A DNA stretch of 64,000 bases from positions 18,252,297 to 18,316,296 of the forward strand of contig WMCF01000003.1 of assembly GCA_009792885.1 (NCBI GenBank), read 5' to 3'. Every line of letters begins with the position of its first letter. Position 1 is the first letter of the stretch. This document shows positions 12,601 through 22,100 of this stretch, piece by piece. The DNA is from Eremophila alpestris peregrina (lineage: Eukaryota; Chordata; Aves; Passeriformes; Alaudidae). Made by a program: the position numbers and the translations under genes. The notes under the pieces were generated by a model. That model was not told the origin of the DNA. It did no database searches and was given only the letters and a program-made list of their open reading frames with translations.

Positions 12601-14503
12601 AAATGTTAATATTTTCAACTATATTTCTTTCTTGTATTCTGAAATCTTTTGGAAATACTTAAATCAAAATGAGGTGGTACTTTTTGTTAGATATTTTAAC
12701 AAAGCTGGTCATCACAAATGGGCTTTCTGATGAATGTTTTTAGTGCTATATTTTGAGGTCTAAAATATGTTATTTGAAAGTCTCATGTTATTCCTAAAAT
12801 CCAAAGTTATAGATATGTGTAGGTTGGTCTTAAAACCCTGCTAAAGTTTATTGAGGTCAATCCACAAGTTATCCTGCTCTATCAACAAATTTAGTTTTGT
12901 TAAGAACCACATTTTTTCTGACTTAGTTCTCCTTGAATTAATGGTCTATAACATGGTTTGAATTTATCTGTTTCTACATCATATTCTCATGTTAGAGGCA
13001 TGCCTTACTTCAATCTACCTTTGCCATCTTGATATTAGGTGTTTTCCTGGAAGACTATTTTGAAATGGCTCCTCAGGCAACTGAAAAGCAGTCCTTGGGG
13101 CTGCAGGTGTCCACATTATTTCTGGCTGTCTGGCTCTCAGTTTCTTTCATGCAACTTTGCATGAACTGCTGGGCTTTGGCAGCACTCTGATCTTTGATAT
13201 CTTTTCTGTTCCTTGTGCTGCTTCTGCTGACCAGCCCCTGGAGCAGGCTTGCAAATACTTTGCAGAGCAGGGAATTCCGTTTCCCTGCATTGGACTTACG
13301 GATGATGAGAAGAACCTGAAAGAGTGCTACATGTTCGACGGTGCAGACACCCCAGGAGCTCCTCTGCTGCTTTATTTTCCATTAGTGAATGACACTTTTC
13401 AAAGCTATGTAGCACCTGGTAAGTTAACAGTACCCAGGTAACTTTATTGACCCAAGGAACACTCCCACTCCCTAGGTGTTTTTTCCTCAATGCAATAGAA
13501 CCACCCTTTATTTGTTTGCTTGTTCATACTAGTGAATAGTTTGCAAAATGAAATTATTCAAAATGTTTTGCAAAATCTGGTGAAGTCTTGTGCATAATTT
13601 TATTTGTGTCTTGGTGCAATTCAGGGGATAGGAAAAAAGTGTTCCTCAATTAGAGGAATGGAAACTAATATCTTCTTATACTTTCCAAGAGTTTAGCTTA
13701 GTGTACAGAACAAAGTATATTTTTCAAATTGTGAGTGGTTTTATGACACTCAGATCTAGGAGAGAATCACAGTATAGAGTGGTTCTGTGGAGGGTCACTG
13801 TGCCTTCTATTTAGGCCATTAAATGTGCTGGAATATCAAATCCATAGTACATAAAGTGTCCTTCTGGATTCGTATTTGAGATGGAGACTTTGCTTTTAAG
13901 GTGATTTCCAAGACAAGTATTCCAAGACAAATATTCTGCTTCCTGTCCTGTATATCTCTATTCCTTTTAGTTTGTGCTGTACCAAAGAACCTGCCTGTTT
14001 CACACCCTTTGAGCAGCCGTGACCACACAAAATGATGTGCCACGAGCTGGCCAGTAGATGGTGCTGATTGCAATGGAAATGACATTTAATGACATTTGTT
14101 TTATTCCAATAGGCTTTGGTCTGAAGTGGATTTCTCAGGGGTCATAGCACTGCACTTATCTTCATAATAATTGCATCTCTGATCTCTCCAAGTTATTATT
14201 GACCTATCAAAGTATGGTACTTCCATGGGACTATACAAACACATTCCTTTTTTCCCCTTGACAGGCATGTCACGTAGTGCTGCTGAAATGGAACAGGGCA
14301 AGGTTGACATCTCCAGTTTCTCCTCTCCATACTCAACCAGGGAGGTCTCACTGAAAGCAGAAGATTTCAATAAGCTTCTGAAGCTGGCTAATTACAACAT
14401 AATGAACAACGAGAACAAGATTCTTCAGGCCTTGCGCACGGCTGTGGCACGGAAGAAGCAAGCCCTGAGCCAGCCAGTATCACAGGCACAGCCCTCTGCT
14501 TGA
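480..14503 (+). CDS. PLA2G4E: Cytosolic phospholipase A2 epsilon-like gene, copy 1 (5'-truncated by window edge)
   Basis: Spliced coding region of about 788 visible codons in 18 exons (homologous exons 3-20): 480-616, 912-1043, 1381-1421, 2232-2274, 2863-2926, 4277-4437, 4624-4716, 5337-5374, 6072-6228, 6677-6813, 7279-7501, 8054-8168, 8876-9013, 9865-9972, 11053-11244, 11696-11862, 13235-13418, 14265-14503. Exons were joined by GT-AG sites, phase and alignment to copy 2. The order is a C2 domain (exons 3-5), a linker, then the lipase domain with GSSGT (Ser codon 6800) and VDAA (Asp codon 11758). The family hydrolyses phospholipids or, for mammalian PLA2G4E, transfers acyl chains to phosphatidylethanolamine in a Ca2+-dependent way. 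Two oddities are an oxyanion Gly-to-Cys change at 6707 and a problematic exon 11 acceptor. Exons 1-2 must lie left of position 1. Introns contain only CR1 fragments and unassigned sequence. PLA2G4D or F is the alternative name. Confidence 0.88.
912..1043 (+). CDS. PLA2G4E: Copy 1 exon 4: C2 domain, Ca2+ loop 3
   Basis: A 132-bp phase 0/0 exon with acceptor ttttccccag and donor gtatgg. It encodes ILELKVCDEDKVTQDDHLL, where the DED cluster corresponds to Ca2+ loop 3 of cPLA2 C2 domains. Confidence 0.9.
1381..1421 (+). CDS. PLA2G4E: Copy 1 exon 5: C2 domain end
   Basis: A 41-bp microexon, GKEELEVEFTMES, ending in phase 2 at donor gtgcgt. Its length matches copy 2 exactly and the family motif (E)ELEVEF is present. 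Confidence 0.85.
2232..2274 (+). CDS. PLA2G4E: Copy 1 exon 6: C2-lipase linker
   Basis: A 43-bp exon with acceptor tgtctttcag and donor gtaatt. It encodes PDPPENIVTNGVLV, the conserved P-P-E-x-x-V-T-N-G-V-L-V linker of PLA2G4E-type proteins. Confidence 0.85.
2433..2623. other. Assembly gap (run of N) inside intron 6 of copy 1
   Basis: 191 undetermined bases. The flanks are intronic. No expected exon falls here, because exons 6 and 7 join in phase without it. Confidence 0.99.
2863..2926 (+). CDS. PLA2G4E: Copy 1 exon 7
   Basis: A 64-bp exon with acceptor tctcttacag and donor gtgagc. It encodes SREVSCLDVQVNDGRLRKD and ends in phase 1. The S-R-x-V-S-C-L-x-V stretch is a signature of the PLA2G4D/E/F group. 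Confidence 0.87.
4277..4437 (+). CDS. PLA2G4E: Copy 1 exon 8
   Basis: Acceptor tttgtttcag, donor gtacgt. Contains KFALTVDGSYEGTQ and ARFHYIKYNQSELTVALP. It is one codon shorter than copy 2 exon 8. A second possible donor (gtgagc at 4442) would break the reading frame. Confidence 0.85.
4624..4716 (+). CDS. PLA2G4E: Copy 1 exon 9
   Basis: A 93-bp phase 0/0 exon, the same length as in copy 2. The 5' half is poorly conserved and polar. The 3' half reads SVTLPLNSLPIQEKIAIGE and aligns with copy 2. Confidence 0.83.
5337..5374 (+). CDS. PLA2G4E: Copy 1 exon 10
   Basis: A 38-bp microexon, DRTIDLYTKANE, ending with TG of a split codon at donor gtaagt. It matches copy 2 in length and phase. The split TG makes the choice of the next acceptor critical. 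Confidence 0.78.
6072..6228 (+). CDS. PLA2G4E: Copy 1 exon 11 (start uncertain: 6072 or 6093)
   Basis: Encodes PRNLDARLGFDLCADEQNFL and a helical stretch ending EEDLQEHE at donor gtaacc. The polypyrimidine-rich acceptor at 6091-6092 would join TG to A, making TGA. The AG at 6070-6071 gives an open TGG junction with seven extra residues (TQGLCFR), so 6072 is used here. Confidence 0.7.
6677..6813 (+). CDS. PLA2G4E: Copy 1 exon 12: nucleophile serine and oxyanion hole
   Basis: A 137-bp exon. It begins VPIIAVTTAGCGIRALTAMY and ends SYISGSSGTTW, with the Trp codon split at donor gtgagg. GSSG carries the predicted nucleophile Ser (6800-6802). The oxyanion segment is GCGIR where copy 2 has GGGTR, so one glycine is replaced by Cys. 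The following Arg is kept. Confidence 0.9.
7279..7501 (+). CDS. PLA2G4E: Copy 1 exon 13: lipase domain
   Basis: A 223-bp exon, equal to copy 2. Contains TKLYEDADWSRKDLGE and SFIDLWGLMIEAMLNDG. Acceptor gtctgcag completes the Trp codon; donor gtaatg. Confidence 0.9.
8054..8168 (+). CDS. PLA2G4E: Copy 1 exon 14: lipase domain
   Basis: A 115-bp exon encoding LSDQRQAVNQGQNPLPIYLA. The G-Q-N-P-L-P-I-Y motif is highly conserved in the family. The acceptor follows a long T tract; donor gtaatg. Confidence 0.9.
8510..8581 (+). repeat. CR1 LINE 3'-end fragment
   Basis: Contains the CR1 tail phrase ggagttggaactaaatgatc followed by tttaaagtcccttgcaatcc. It is degenerate and lies inside intron 14 of copy 1. 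The family is recognised by eye only. Confidence 0.7.
8876..9013 (+). CDS. PLA2G4E: Copy 1 exon 15: lipase domain, most conserved exon
   Basis: A 138-bp exon, phase 1/1. Contains EWVEFTPYEVGFLKYGAF and GSEFFMGRLMKKLPESRICF. It differs from copy 2 at only 13 nucleotides and 2 residues by direct comparison, far fewer than the other exons. Confidence 0.92.
9115..9303 (+). repeat. CR1 LINE 3' end
   Basis: A sense-orientation CR1 tail with ggagctgggcttgatgatcc, then cccttccaactt, ending in attctatgattct, the typical CR1 terminal microsatellite. Intronic, in intron 15 of copy 1. Confidence 0.85.
9865..9972 (+). CDS. PLA2G4E: Copy 1 exon 16
   Basis: A 108-bp exon encoding GMWSSIFSKNLLDAWHAAD and FWHRWTQDKVTEI. 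The WSSIFS-x-NLLDAW block and the HRWT segment are PLA2G4E-type. Acceptor actatctag, donor gtaaac. Confidence 0.88.
11053..11244 (+). CDS. PLA2G4E: Copy 1 exon 17
   Basis: A 192-bp exon that is locally GC-rich compared with its flanks. Contains LSTTLRDILTDRPAVSKYHN followed by FLRGFQMHNEYIQ. It is one codon longer than in copy 2. Confidence 0.9.
11696..11862 (+). CDS. PLA2G4E: Copy 1 exon 18: catalytic aspartate
   Basis: A 167-bp exon. Contains LELVDAAFFFETSYPPLMRP and VDVIIHLNYTGGSQTL. The Asp of VDAA (11758-11760) corresponds to the catalytic-dyad Asp of cPLA2. Donor gtgaga. Confidence 0.92.
13235..13418 (+). CDS. PLA2G4E: Copy 1 exon 19
   Basis: A 184-bp exon. Contains CKYFAEQGIPFPCIGL and LLLYFPLVNDTFQSY. 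It aligns throughout with copy 2, which is one codon longer. Donor gtaagt. Confidence 0.92.
14265..14503 (+). CDS. PLA2G4E: Copy 1 last coding exon 20
   Basis: Begins GMSRSAAEMEQGKVDISSFS, contains FNKLLKLANYNIMNNENK and ends VARKKQALSQ...PSA followed by TGA at 14501-14503. The basic ARKK stretch matches the C-terminal polybasic region of PLA2G4E, but it is followed by a further 13-residue polar extension absent from copy 2. Confidence 0.92.
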
Positions 14504-14961
14504 ACAGCATTGTCCTGTCCCTTACTAAGAATTACCAAGACAGCATACATGTGATAAATACTTCACCATTCTTTACAGGGGCTTTCTAAGTAACCTTCTC
14601 AATCTTATCCAGGATTGTGGTTTTAAACTCAGCAGTTTCTGTTGTCAATACCATCTCACTGTGATGTTCAAAAGATGAAGATTCAGCTGTGTGTGATATA
14701 GAAATAGCATTAGCTCTCTTTGTCTGCAATCTCTTATGCTCTTGGTGGCTAGTTGGTAACATTTTTTTCATATGCAAAATATTTTGGCATTTCACTGGGA
14801 CTGGGCAAAACCATAAAGCCCTCTTCAGACACATAAGGTGGTGACCATGCAGTATGAATTTAAAACACTTTACTTAGTTTTAATAACCTGAATTAAATGG
14901 CCTTCTACCTTTAAAGAGCTTTGTTTCCAAGGTGCTGCTTTTTGGTCATCAATTGTCATGA

Positions 14962-14967
14962 AATAAA
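14962..14967 (+). terminator. Candidate polyadenylation signal of copy 1
   Basis: AATAAA about 460 bp after the copy 1 stop codon, the first canonical hexamer seen downstream. It is not confirmed by any transcript evidence. Confidence 0.4.
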
Positions 14968-16108
14968 TATTTTATGAAGGATGTTTAATTTTTCAAATTT
15001 CTTTTGGACAACAGAGATATGGATCAGTGGCCGATCAGGTCTTTGAAGACATCTATTTTTACCAATTAAATCAAACTTAAAAATTTGTCTTGAAGGACTA
15101 CTGCTATTTCCTCTCACAACCGTGTCCTGTCCCAGATCACAAATATGTTCTATATGCAATTCTGAAATGCAATTTTCCTTTAGCATTATCTGAAACTTGT
15201 TCAGTATAGTGTATTGAACTATTACAAAGACAGAGAGCATGTGAAGGGGATTGCAGGATGTATGGTAATTGGACACTGGAGTCATGCTGTAAGATACACT
15301 GAGATGCAGTGAACAGAAAATTAAGGCCAAGAAAGGTCCAGCAGAGAAAGACTGGAGAGAGAGAGATATTATTTCATAGATCTTAAACTGGTTAAGAAGT
15401 TGTTTTTTGCTGGTTTTAGGTAAAAGTCCCATAGAAGCATTGTGAAAGAAAGGCGGATGCTGACATCTAGGAGTTTGTCAAGGGTCAGCCAAGATGAGCC
15501 TTACAGAAGTAAGACCCTAGCCTAAAACAAGTAGGCAAGAGCTATAGAAGAGTATCTTCTTTCCACAAATTTTCCAATAATGTACATAGACAATTTCTGC
15601 CTGATATTCTAAAATCCCACTCACTGTTTTATCTGAGCAGCCACTCACGAGCTCAGACTAAGGTACTGAACTGTCAAAATGGGTATCATGACTGACTCCT
15701 TAATGCCTGCCAGGGAGGGTATCATTATATTTGTCAAAGTCCTCCCATGACTGCAATGTTCTGGGCATTCCATCAGCTTTGTAAATTCTGCAGGCTCCAA
15801 GGAGCTCTGGTACAGTTTCAAGTCCCAAGTGTTGTTCCTGGTTGGGAACATTTTTGTCAGGATTAGACACTCTGTTTGATTTTGCCTGTGAGCTTTTTGA
15901 TAGTAATGGTGAGCACCTGCTCCTTCCTGGTTTTACCAGCCTCAGACCAGTTGGAAAATGCATATTCCTGAGACAATGGAAACAGTTCTCTGCAGATGTT
16001 TTGTACAGCCTGCATCACCTTTTCTATGTCCCATCTTAGAATGTGTGATGCACGCTAAAATCTCAGATGACCTGAAGCAAACCAAAAATGGCAGCTTCTC
16101 AGCCACTG
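14968..16108. other. Intergenic stretch, nothing assignable
   Basis: No recognisable exon. A short antisense open frame (15700-15963) could be decayed retroelement sequence but matches nothing I can name. Confidence 0.4.
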
Positions 16109-16140
16109 GCATAGTGTTTCACTAGCATAGTGTTTCACTA
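16109..16140. repeat. 16-bp tandem duplication
   Basis: Two exact copies of gcatagtgtttcacta side by side. Confidence 0.9.
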
Positions 16141-16389
16141 GACATCTTGTCCCAAGTGCCAATTCTGGTACTACTACTAGATTCTTTTCAAGCAGAGGCA
16201 CTTGACAGCCGATGTCTGGGATGGGCTCTCTCCAGCTCCATGCCCTACAGCGTTTACTGTGGAGGAAATTCCTGCAGAGAGAACCCTTGGGTAGGAGAGG
16301 TGACAAGAGGCCTAGAGATTTGCCCATCGTTTTCCTTCCTTGTACTAAGCTGAGGTCATGGACACATTTTTTATGGGTAAAACACCTCT

Positions 16390-16577
16390 TTTTGTATACT
16401 TTTGTTATTAATATTTCTGCTGTTACTGTGTGTTTCTTATCCCATTGTTTTTTGCTTTCAGTAAATTGTTATCTCAACACATAAATATCTTCTTTTGTCC
16501 CTTCCTTACTGGATGGGAGAGGGGAGAGGGGGTGGCTTATTTGGAGTTTAATTTCTGGCTGGTGTTACACCACCACA
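16390..16577 (+). mobile_element. 3' end of an avian endogenous retroviral LTR
   Basis: Shows the usual order at an avian LTR 3' end. First come tgtatcccattg-like and cagtaaattgttatctcaac text, then a purine-rich ggatgggagaggggagaggg, and it closes with tggctggtgttacaccaccaca. The 5' boundary is unclear and could extend toward 16050. Identified by remembered pattern only. Confidence 0.55.
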
Positions 16578-16621
16578 GGGTGGGCCAGTGATTCCCCACC
16601 ACAGGGTGGGCCAGTGATTCC
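16570..16621. repeat. 26-bp exact tandem duplication at LTR edge
   Basis: Two identical 26-bp units sit directly side by side, starting ccaccacagggtgggccag. They bridge the first LTR end and the start of the next element. Confidence 0.9.
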
Positions 16622-16641
16622 CCACCTCAGCTGAACACTCC

Positions 16642-17688
16642 TGTGTTAGGTCTACATGGCCAGGTTTTGGTAGCAAAGGCCTACAAGGGTGGCCTATGTG
16701 AGGAGCTGCCAGAAGCTTCCCCCATCTTCAACAGAGTCAATGCCAGCCGGCTCCAGCTCACCCACCTCTGGCCAAGGCTGAGCCCATCAGTGGTAGTTGT
16801 AATGCCTCCAGGATAATGTCTTTAAATACAGAAAAAAACCCAACCCTATGCAACATTAAAAGCAGTGGGAGAGAGGAGTGAGAACATGTGAGAAACAGGC
16901 CTGCAGATACGAAGGTCAGTGAAGGAGGAGGTGCTCCAGACTTTGGGGCTCAGATTTCCCTGATGCCTGTGCTAAACAATTGTTAAATAACTATTTAACT
17001 GGCTCTTAAATGACCATGGTGAGGCAAGCTGTCCCTCTCAATCCTTGTTGGCCTATGGTGGAGCAGATGTTCACTTGCAATCCCTGGAGAACCCCCCATG
17101 GAAAAAGTGGATGCCTGAAGGAGGATGTGCCACTGTGGGAAGCCTGTGAAGGAGCATGTCCTGGCAGGACCTGTGGGCCCATGGAGAAAGGAGTCCACAC
17201 TGGAGCAGTTGTGCTACCAGGACCCACGCTGGAGGGATGTGTTTCTGCAGGACTGCACCCCAGTGGAAAGGACTCACACTGGAGCAGTTTTTCATGAACT
17301 GCTGCCTCTGGGAAGGACTCAGGTTGGAGAAGTTAATGGAGGACTGTTTTCTGGGGGGGAGACCCCACGCTGGAGAAAGTGAAGCTGCTGGGGTGGAGGA
17401 GGTACCAAAAATCAGGACTAAAATTAGACCAAAGAAGAAGGGAGGGGTGGGGAAAAGGTGTCTTATGATTTAAGTTTTATTTCTCATTATCCTACTCTGA
17501 TTTGATTTGTAATAAATTAAGCTGATTTCCCCAAGTTGAGTCTGTTTAGCCATGATGATCTCTCCCTGCCCTTATCCCAATACACTTGCCTTTCATTAAG
17601 TTTTCCCTCCCATGTCCAGCTGAAAAGGTGTGTATGAAAAAGTGACTTTGGTGGGCACCTGCTATCCAGCCAAGATCAAACCACCACA
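16642..17688 (+). mobile_element. Solo LTR of a passerine-type endogenous retrovirus
   Basis: Begins TGTGTTAGGTCTACATGGCC and ends with accaccaca, so it has TG...CA termini. The inside carries imperfect internal repeats built on 'ctggagcagtt' and 'ccacgctgga' (17190-17380), an aataaattaag hexamer near 17512 and a terminal gtgggcacctgctatccagc. It resembles an abundant zebra finch LTR family. No gag, pol or env frames adjoin it, so it looks solitary. Confidence 0.7.
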
Positions 17689-17698
17689 GCTTCACAGT

Positions 17699-17861
17699 GT
17701 TACTTGGTTGTTTTTTGTTGAGGGTTTGGGGTTTTTTTGGTTGTGGCATTTTTTTCTTGGGGGGGTGGGGGGTGGGGGGATTGTGTGCTTTTTTGGGGTT
17801 TTGTGTTGGATTTTTTTGGTGTGTTTTTGGGGATTTTTTGGGGGCAGGGTGGGGGGAGGGG
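17699..17861 (+). repeat. G/T-rich tract with G-quadruplex-forming runs
   Basis: Almost pure G and T on the + strand, immediately after the LTR. Runs at 17759-17779 are G7-T-G6-T-G6. Runs at 17840-17861 are G5-CA-G3-T-G6-A-G4, which fit the canonical four-run G-quadruplex rule. Open frames here are composition artefacts. Confidence 0.8.
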
Positions 17862-19104
17862 TTTACCCAAGGAGAGAACATATTTTTCCGTAGTCTGGGT
17901 GTTAACATGTGCTCCTGCCCTCTTATAATCTTTGTGTCCTTCCTCTGGACTCACTCAGGTCCATATCTCTCCAGTGCTGGGGACTATAAAGCTGGATGAG
18001 GCACTGCAGGTGGGGTCTCAAAAGAGCAGAGTAGAGGGGCAGAAACTACTCCTTCTACCTGTTGGCCACACTTCTTTTGAAAATTTTGCATCTCTTTAAT
18101 TGAAAGGTTGTTGAGAGTAGATTCCTAATACTAACCTAAAATGGTTGCTTACTTAAGTAATTTTCATTCAGAGAAAAGTAGTAAGGCCAGAAATTACTCT
18201 CTTTATTCTGTATTTTCATGATGTGTGAGGGTGGAAGGGGAAGACAGGTTGTGGCTGCTCTGAGTGTATAGTATCACAACCTGCAGTTCTGAAGAGGTGG
18301 TTTCATATCAGATGTCTGGGCATGTTAGTAGTTAGACCCAAACAGTGGCTATTAATCTGCTGCTGCGCAATTTTTCTGCCAGAAATTTGAATACTTTTGT
18401 GTCTTGTTGACATCATAATTGCATGACACTGCATTGTGTTTAAAATATCAAGGTGTTAACATTAAAGATGAATCAATGTGTCCCTTAATTTGCAGAATTT
18501 GAGGTGGTTTTGTCTTGGTTTACTCAGAAGTTTTGTGTTTGTAGAAAGGTTCTGAAAGCAGGAAAATTTATATCCCACTAACAAATATACTAATTAAATT
18601 GAGGAAACCTCTACCAGTAAGCAACTTCAGCCCCTCTGTCTTTAAGAAAAGGAAAACAAATACAATTTGGTTGAAGAAAAGGCCTTCTGAAGTTATTTCA
18701 TTTACAATACTTTTTGTTTGCTGATTGGGGTGCTGTGTGCCTACATGTAGCTACTATTATCTTCTCTGGTTTGCTCATTGCCGAGGCTGCTAGAACATAC
18801 ATATCCGTGCATAACTGCGGTGTGTTATCACCCCCTTATCTTGAATTGCTGATAACTGTTGGCACCTTGGTGTATACAGCCTTCCCCAAACACATACCTC
18901 TGGCATTTAGTTGTCAAATAAACCCAGCAAACTCCCTGCCTTTTTCTCTTCATACTTTCCCCTTCATGCAATGAGGAAGGTGGGGCTTGGATAAAACAAG
19001 CAGGTGCCTCATTAAATTTTGCAGAGGTAGTTTGTGAATCACAGCTGTTGCCTCTAGCAGTGAAGTGACAATCCACCTCTGATTTGTATGCAGCTGGGAG
19101 CAGG
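17862..19104. other. Presumed upstream region of copy 2
   Basis: No exon or repeat that I can name. If the first exon at 19105 is right, its promoter should lie at the right end of this stretch. No clear TATA box was seen there. Confidence 0.35.
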
Positions 19105-19131
19105 ATGGGCTCATACTGGAGTGCTTGTGAG
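19105..19131 (+). CDS. PLA2G4E: Copy 2 predicted first coding exon
   Basis: ATG with A at -3 and G at +4 (aggATGG), reading MGSYWSACE, ends in phase 0 at donor gtaagg. It joins in frame to exon 2 (SDECPCC...). It was chosen because it is the only upstream ATG-to-donor candidate with strong context and the right phase that I found. This is an inference without homology support. Confidence 0.4.
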
Positions 19132-22100
19132 GTAAGGGTGTGAAAGCTCTAGGAGCTGAAGATGGCCTGGGGTGGGCTTGTGGCTGAGATTCTGGTCAGA
19201 AGAAGACGACTTGCAAGCTTTTATTTCTAATTTCATGTATGTATTTACTTATTTATGTAAGGATGACTTACACCTTTCCTGGTTAAGTAAGTTAGTTAAC
19301 AAGGCATTAGTTGCCTTGTGGAGGCACTCCTGGTAGTGAAGTTCAGCCACAGTGGGTGATTCACATGGAGGCTGGGAACCATTAAGTGCCTCATGGGAGC
19401 TTTTTGTGAATTTGAGATGAATTTGTGGTTTGACTCAAGTGTTACATAAGCTGTGCTCTTTCACAGTGCAGCATCTGCCAGCTGTGACTATAAACATATA
19501 TGGTGCCCAGGTAACTGTGCTGGTGGCCACCTGGTAGTGATGTACCCAGAAAGGTCACTGCCTAAAACCAGTGATTAATAGTGATGGTCTTAGTTTTATA
19601 TTTGTGCATGACTGATGCACAAAATTATCTTGATCTGTCTCAGACATTGTGGAGGGCCTTTTTGGTTTCGGTTGTTTGGGGTTTTTTTTTGGGTTTGATT
19701 GGTTTGTTTGTTTGTTTATTTGTTTAATGGAACCTACATAGGAGGGAAAGCCCTAAAACTAACTGTTGGTTTCCAAGGAATAAACATACTCTATCTCCTT
19801 CTCAGTTCTGAAATTAACCTTCAGTTTGCTATGAACAAATTATTTGATTATTCTGTGTCCTGCCTCTCTGGTTGTATAACGGAGATCATAGAGCTTCTCT
19901 CCATATAAATGGATGTGTGTTAACATAAATGTGCATTGACACTTGCAGATCTCAAATGGGTCATCCCCACGGCTTAAAAAATAACACATGTGAATGTCTA
20001 ACCAGTATAGTCAAAGAAGCACTAAGGAGCTACAAATTCATCTTTTTGAACAGAACCTGGCAATGGTCTTTCTGTGGAAAGTATGCATAGAAAACACAGA
20101 AAGAGACTGTCCTCTCTGCTCTTCCCCTTGCCCTTAACCACTGGAAGTAAAGAGTAAAAGTAGAGATAGGGAGGTGAGGGGAGACTTTTTCCACCCAGAA
20201 CCTAAACCCAGACAGATGACATTGAAACATGCCCTTCTCTTTTGGAGTTAGACATAAAAAAAACTACCAAGGTCAGCTTATCATAACTCAAGAGTGATAG
20301 GAGAATTTGTAACTTCTCTCCTGGATCAATTCCTAACTAGAAAAAGGAATGACATAACTCCCTTAAGGAATGTGGTGGAGTCATTTTGCTAGCAGAGAAT
20401 GGGAGAGGAACTACCAGGTAATGCTTTCAGTGAAAAAATAGTTAGTTTCAGGTACTAAAATCTGCAAGAATTAATAATTATTTTGAGTCGGGTCTGCTAT
20501 TTTCCTTTCCTTCTGCACTTGGCATTTCAGCTAATGATCCTTCTGCAAATATCCAGCATCTGGTTTGGGTGGTGAAGTTTTGGTAACATCTCTTCCAAAG
20601 CTGTTTTCTTACATCTGTTTTTTTTCATGTTGTGGTGCGTTGTGCTGATGATGCCTCACTCACCAAACAGTGCCACAAAAAATTATTTCTTCTCTCAATG
20701 ACATACACACACAGAGCAAAATATTCCCTCAAATTTTTTTCCATTTTTTAAACTCTACGTAGAGGTAATTTTAGCTTCCAAAGTAATGCAAGCAGTTCAT
20801 CCCAATTTTGCTGCATGGCTTTGAAAATTGCAACAGGACTTTGTGGGAGACATAAAACTTCATATGTTTTATGAAGCATAAACGATTTAATATTAATGCA
20901 GGTAATAAACTTTGTCATTTTTCTGCAGAGTGATGAATGCCCCTGCTGTTCATTCTTTGTGAAAATCATAAGAATGAAAAATCTGAGAAAGGCAGATCTG
21001 TGTGAGTATTGCAGTCTTTGCACTTTTTAGTAGTTCAGTTCTGAAAGCAGAGAATATGTGCTTACCACTGGCACTGTAACTGGTATCTAGGTATGAAGTG
21101 ACACCATGGTTTCAAATATTGATGCATATCTGAATTTGGACTATGCTTTGAATATAGTTTTATATAAAACAATACTTTTTGGTTTATAGCATGTTATTAT
21201 TATTAGTGGAAATAACAAATGTCTGCTGTTGTGTTCTGTAAAGTACCTTATCTGCTAACAAGGTTCAGAGCCAGTTTTGATGAACAAATTCAGGTGTTAA
21301 TTCTCAGTTGGAGTTTTTGAATTTTTTTTTCTTTAAAGGTTAGAAAAAAGAAGGAGCATTATGTATATCATCTTGTCAAACAACTTTTTTTTTCCATCAA
21401 AATTTCACTGACATGTATTCAAAGTACACTTTTCAGGATAAACAAGTAACATTGAAATGTTTCTGAGGACTTGAAATGGGTGAAAGTGGAAATGAAGAGG
21501 GAAAAATCTCAGCAGTTACTCAGATAGGAGAAAGCTCAATAACTCAAATATCTGACTCAGAAAGAAAGAACAAGTCAAGAACAAAATGGAAAGGAAGTGA
21601 ATATGAAGCTTTGTGTATCAAATAAGACCAAGTGAACACAGCAAGTATATTTGCCTCCATGGAGATTCCTATAAAATTCTTGCTTTTCTGCCATTGTCTC
21701 TTGCACAGGGATATTACCTTTTCTTGAAAAGAGCACATCTTCAGAGAAAAGTGAAAGGATGTTTCAATTCCCTATCTGTCATTTCTGTCTCAGCTGATCT
21801 GTTTTCTGGCATGTTACCAGCCCAAGGGAATTTCTAAGTTGCCCTGACAGGCAATAGTGTCAAGACAACCACCTGCAGAGCTGGTAGGCAAATGTGTACC
21901 TCTGACCTTAAAATCAAGGATCTTTCTTTCTCAGCATTTTATAATGGTTCGAAATTATGATCTTTACCTTCTTAAGAACAATGGAACTTGCAGAAATCTG
22001 TTGCTATTTATCTTAGCTGTTTATCTTTTATTAGTCTTTATCCTGTATCTTCATTTTGAGCAGATGATTGATTACCTGACTTCAGGTTTGAAGCTGTAAC

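Noticed and set aside
15700..15963. Antisense 87-aa frame as a retroviral gag remnant
   Set aside because: Only a vague resemblance near LTRs; I could not name a matching motif, so it was not called.
17010..17473. Overlapping + strand frames of about 95-105 aa in the LTR
   Set aside because: They fall inside the LTR internal repeats, which are not coding in known elements, and show no retroviral protein motif.
17546..17999. Several 60-120 aa frames over the G/T-rich tract
   Set aside because: Pure composition effect (Gly, Phe, Trp or Pro, Lys, Gln strings) in a low-complexity region.
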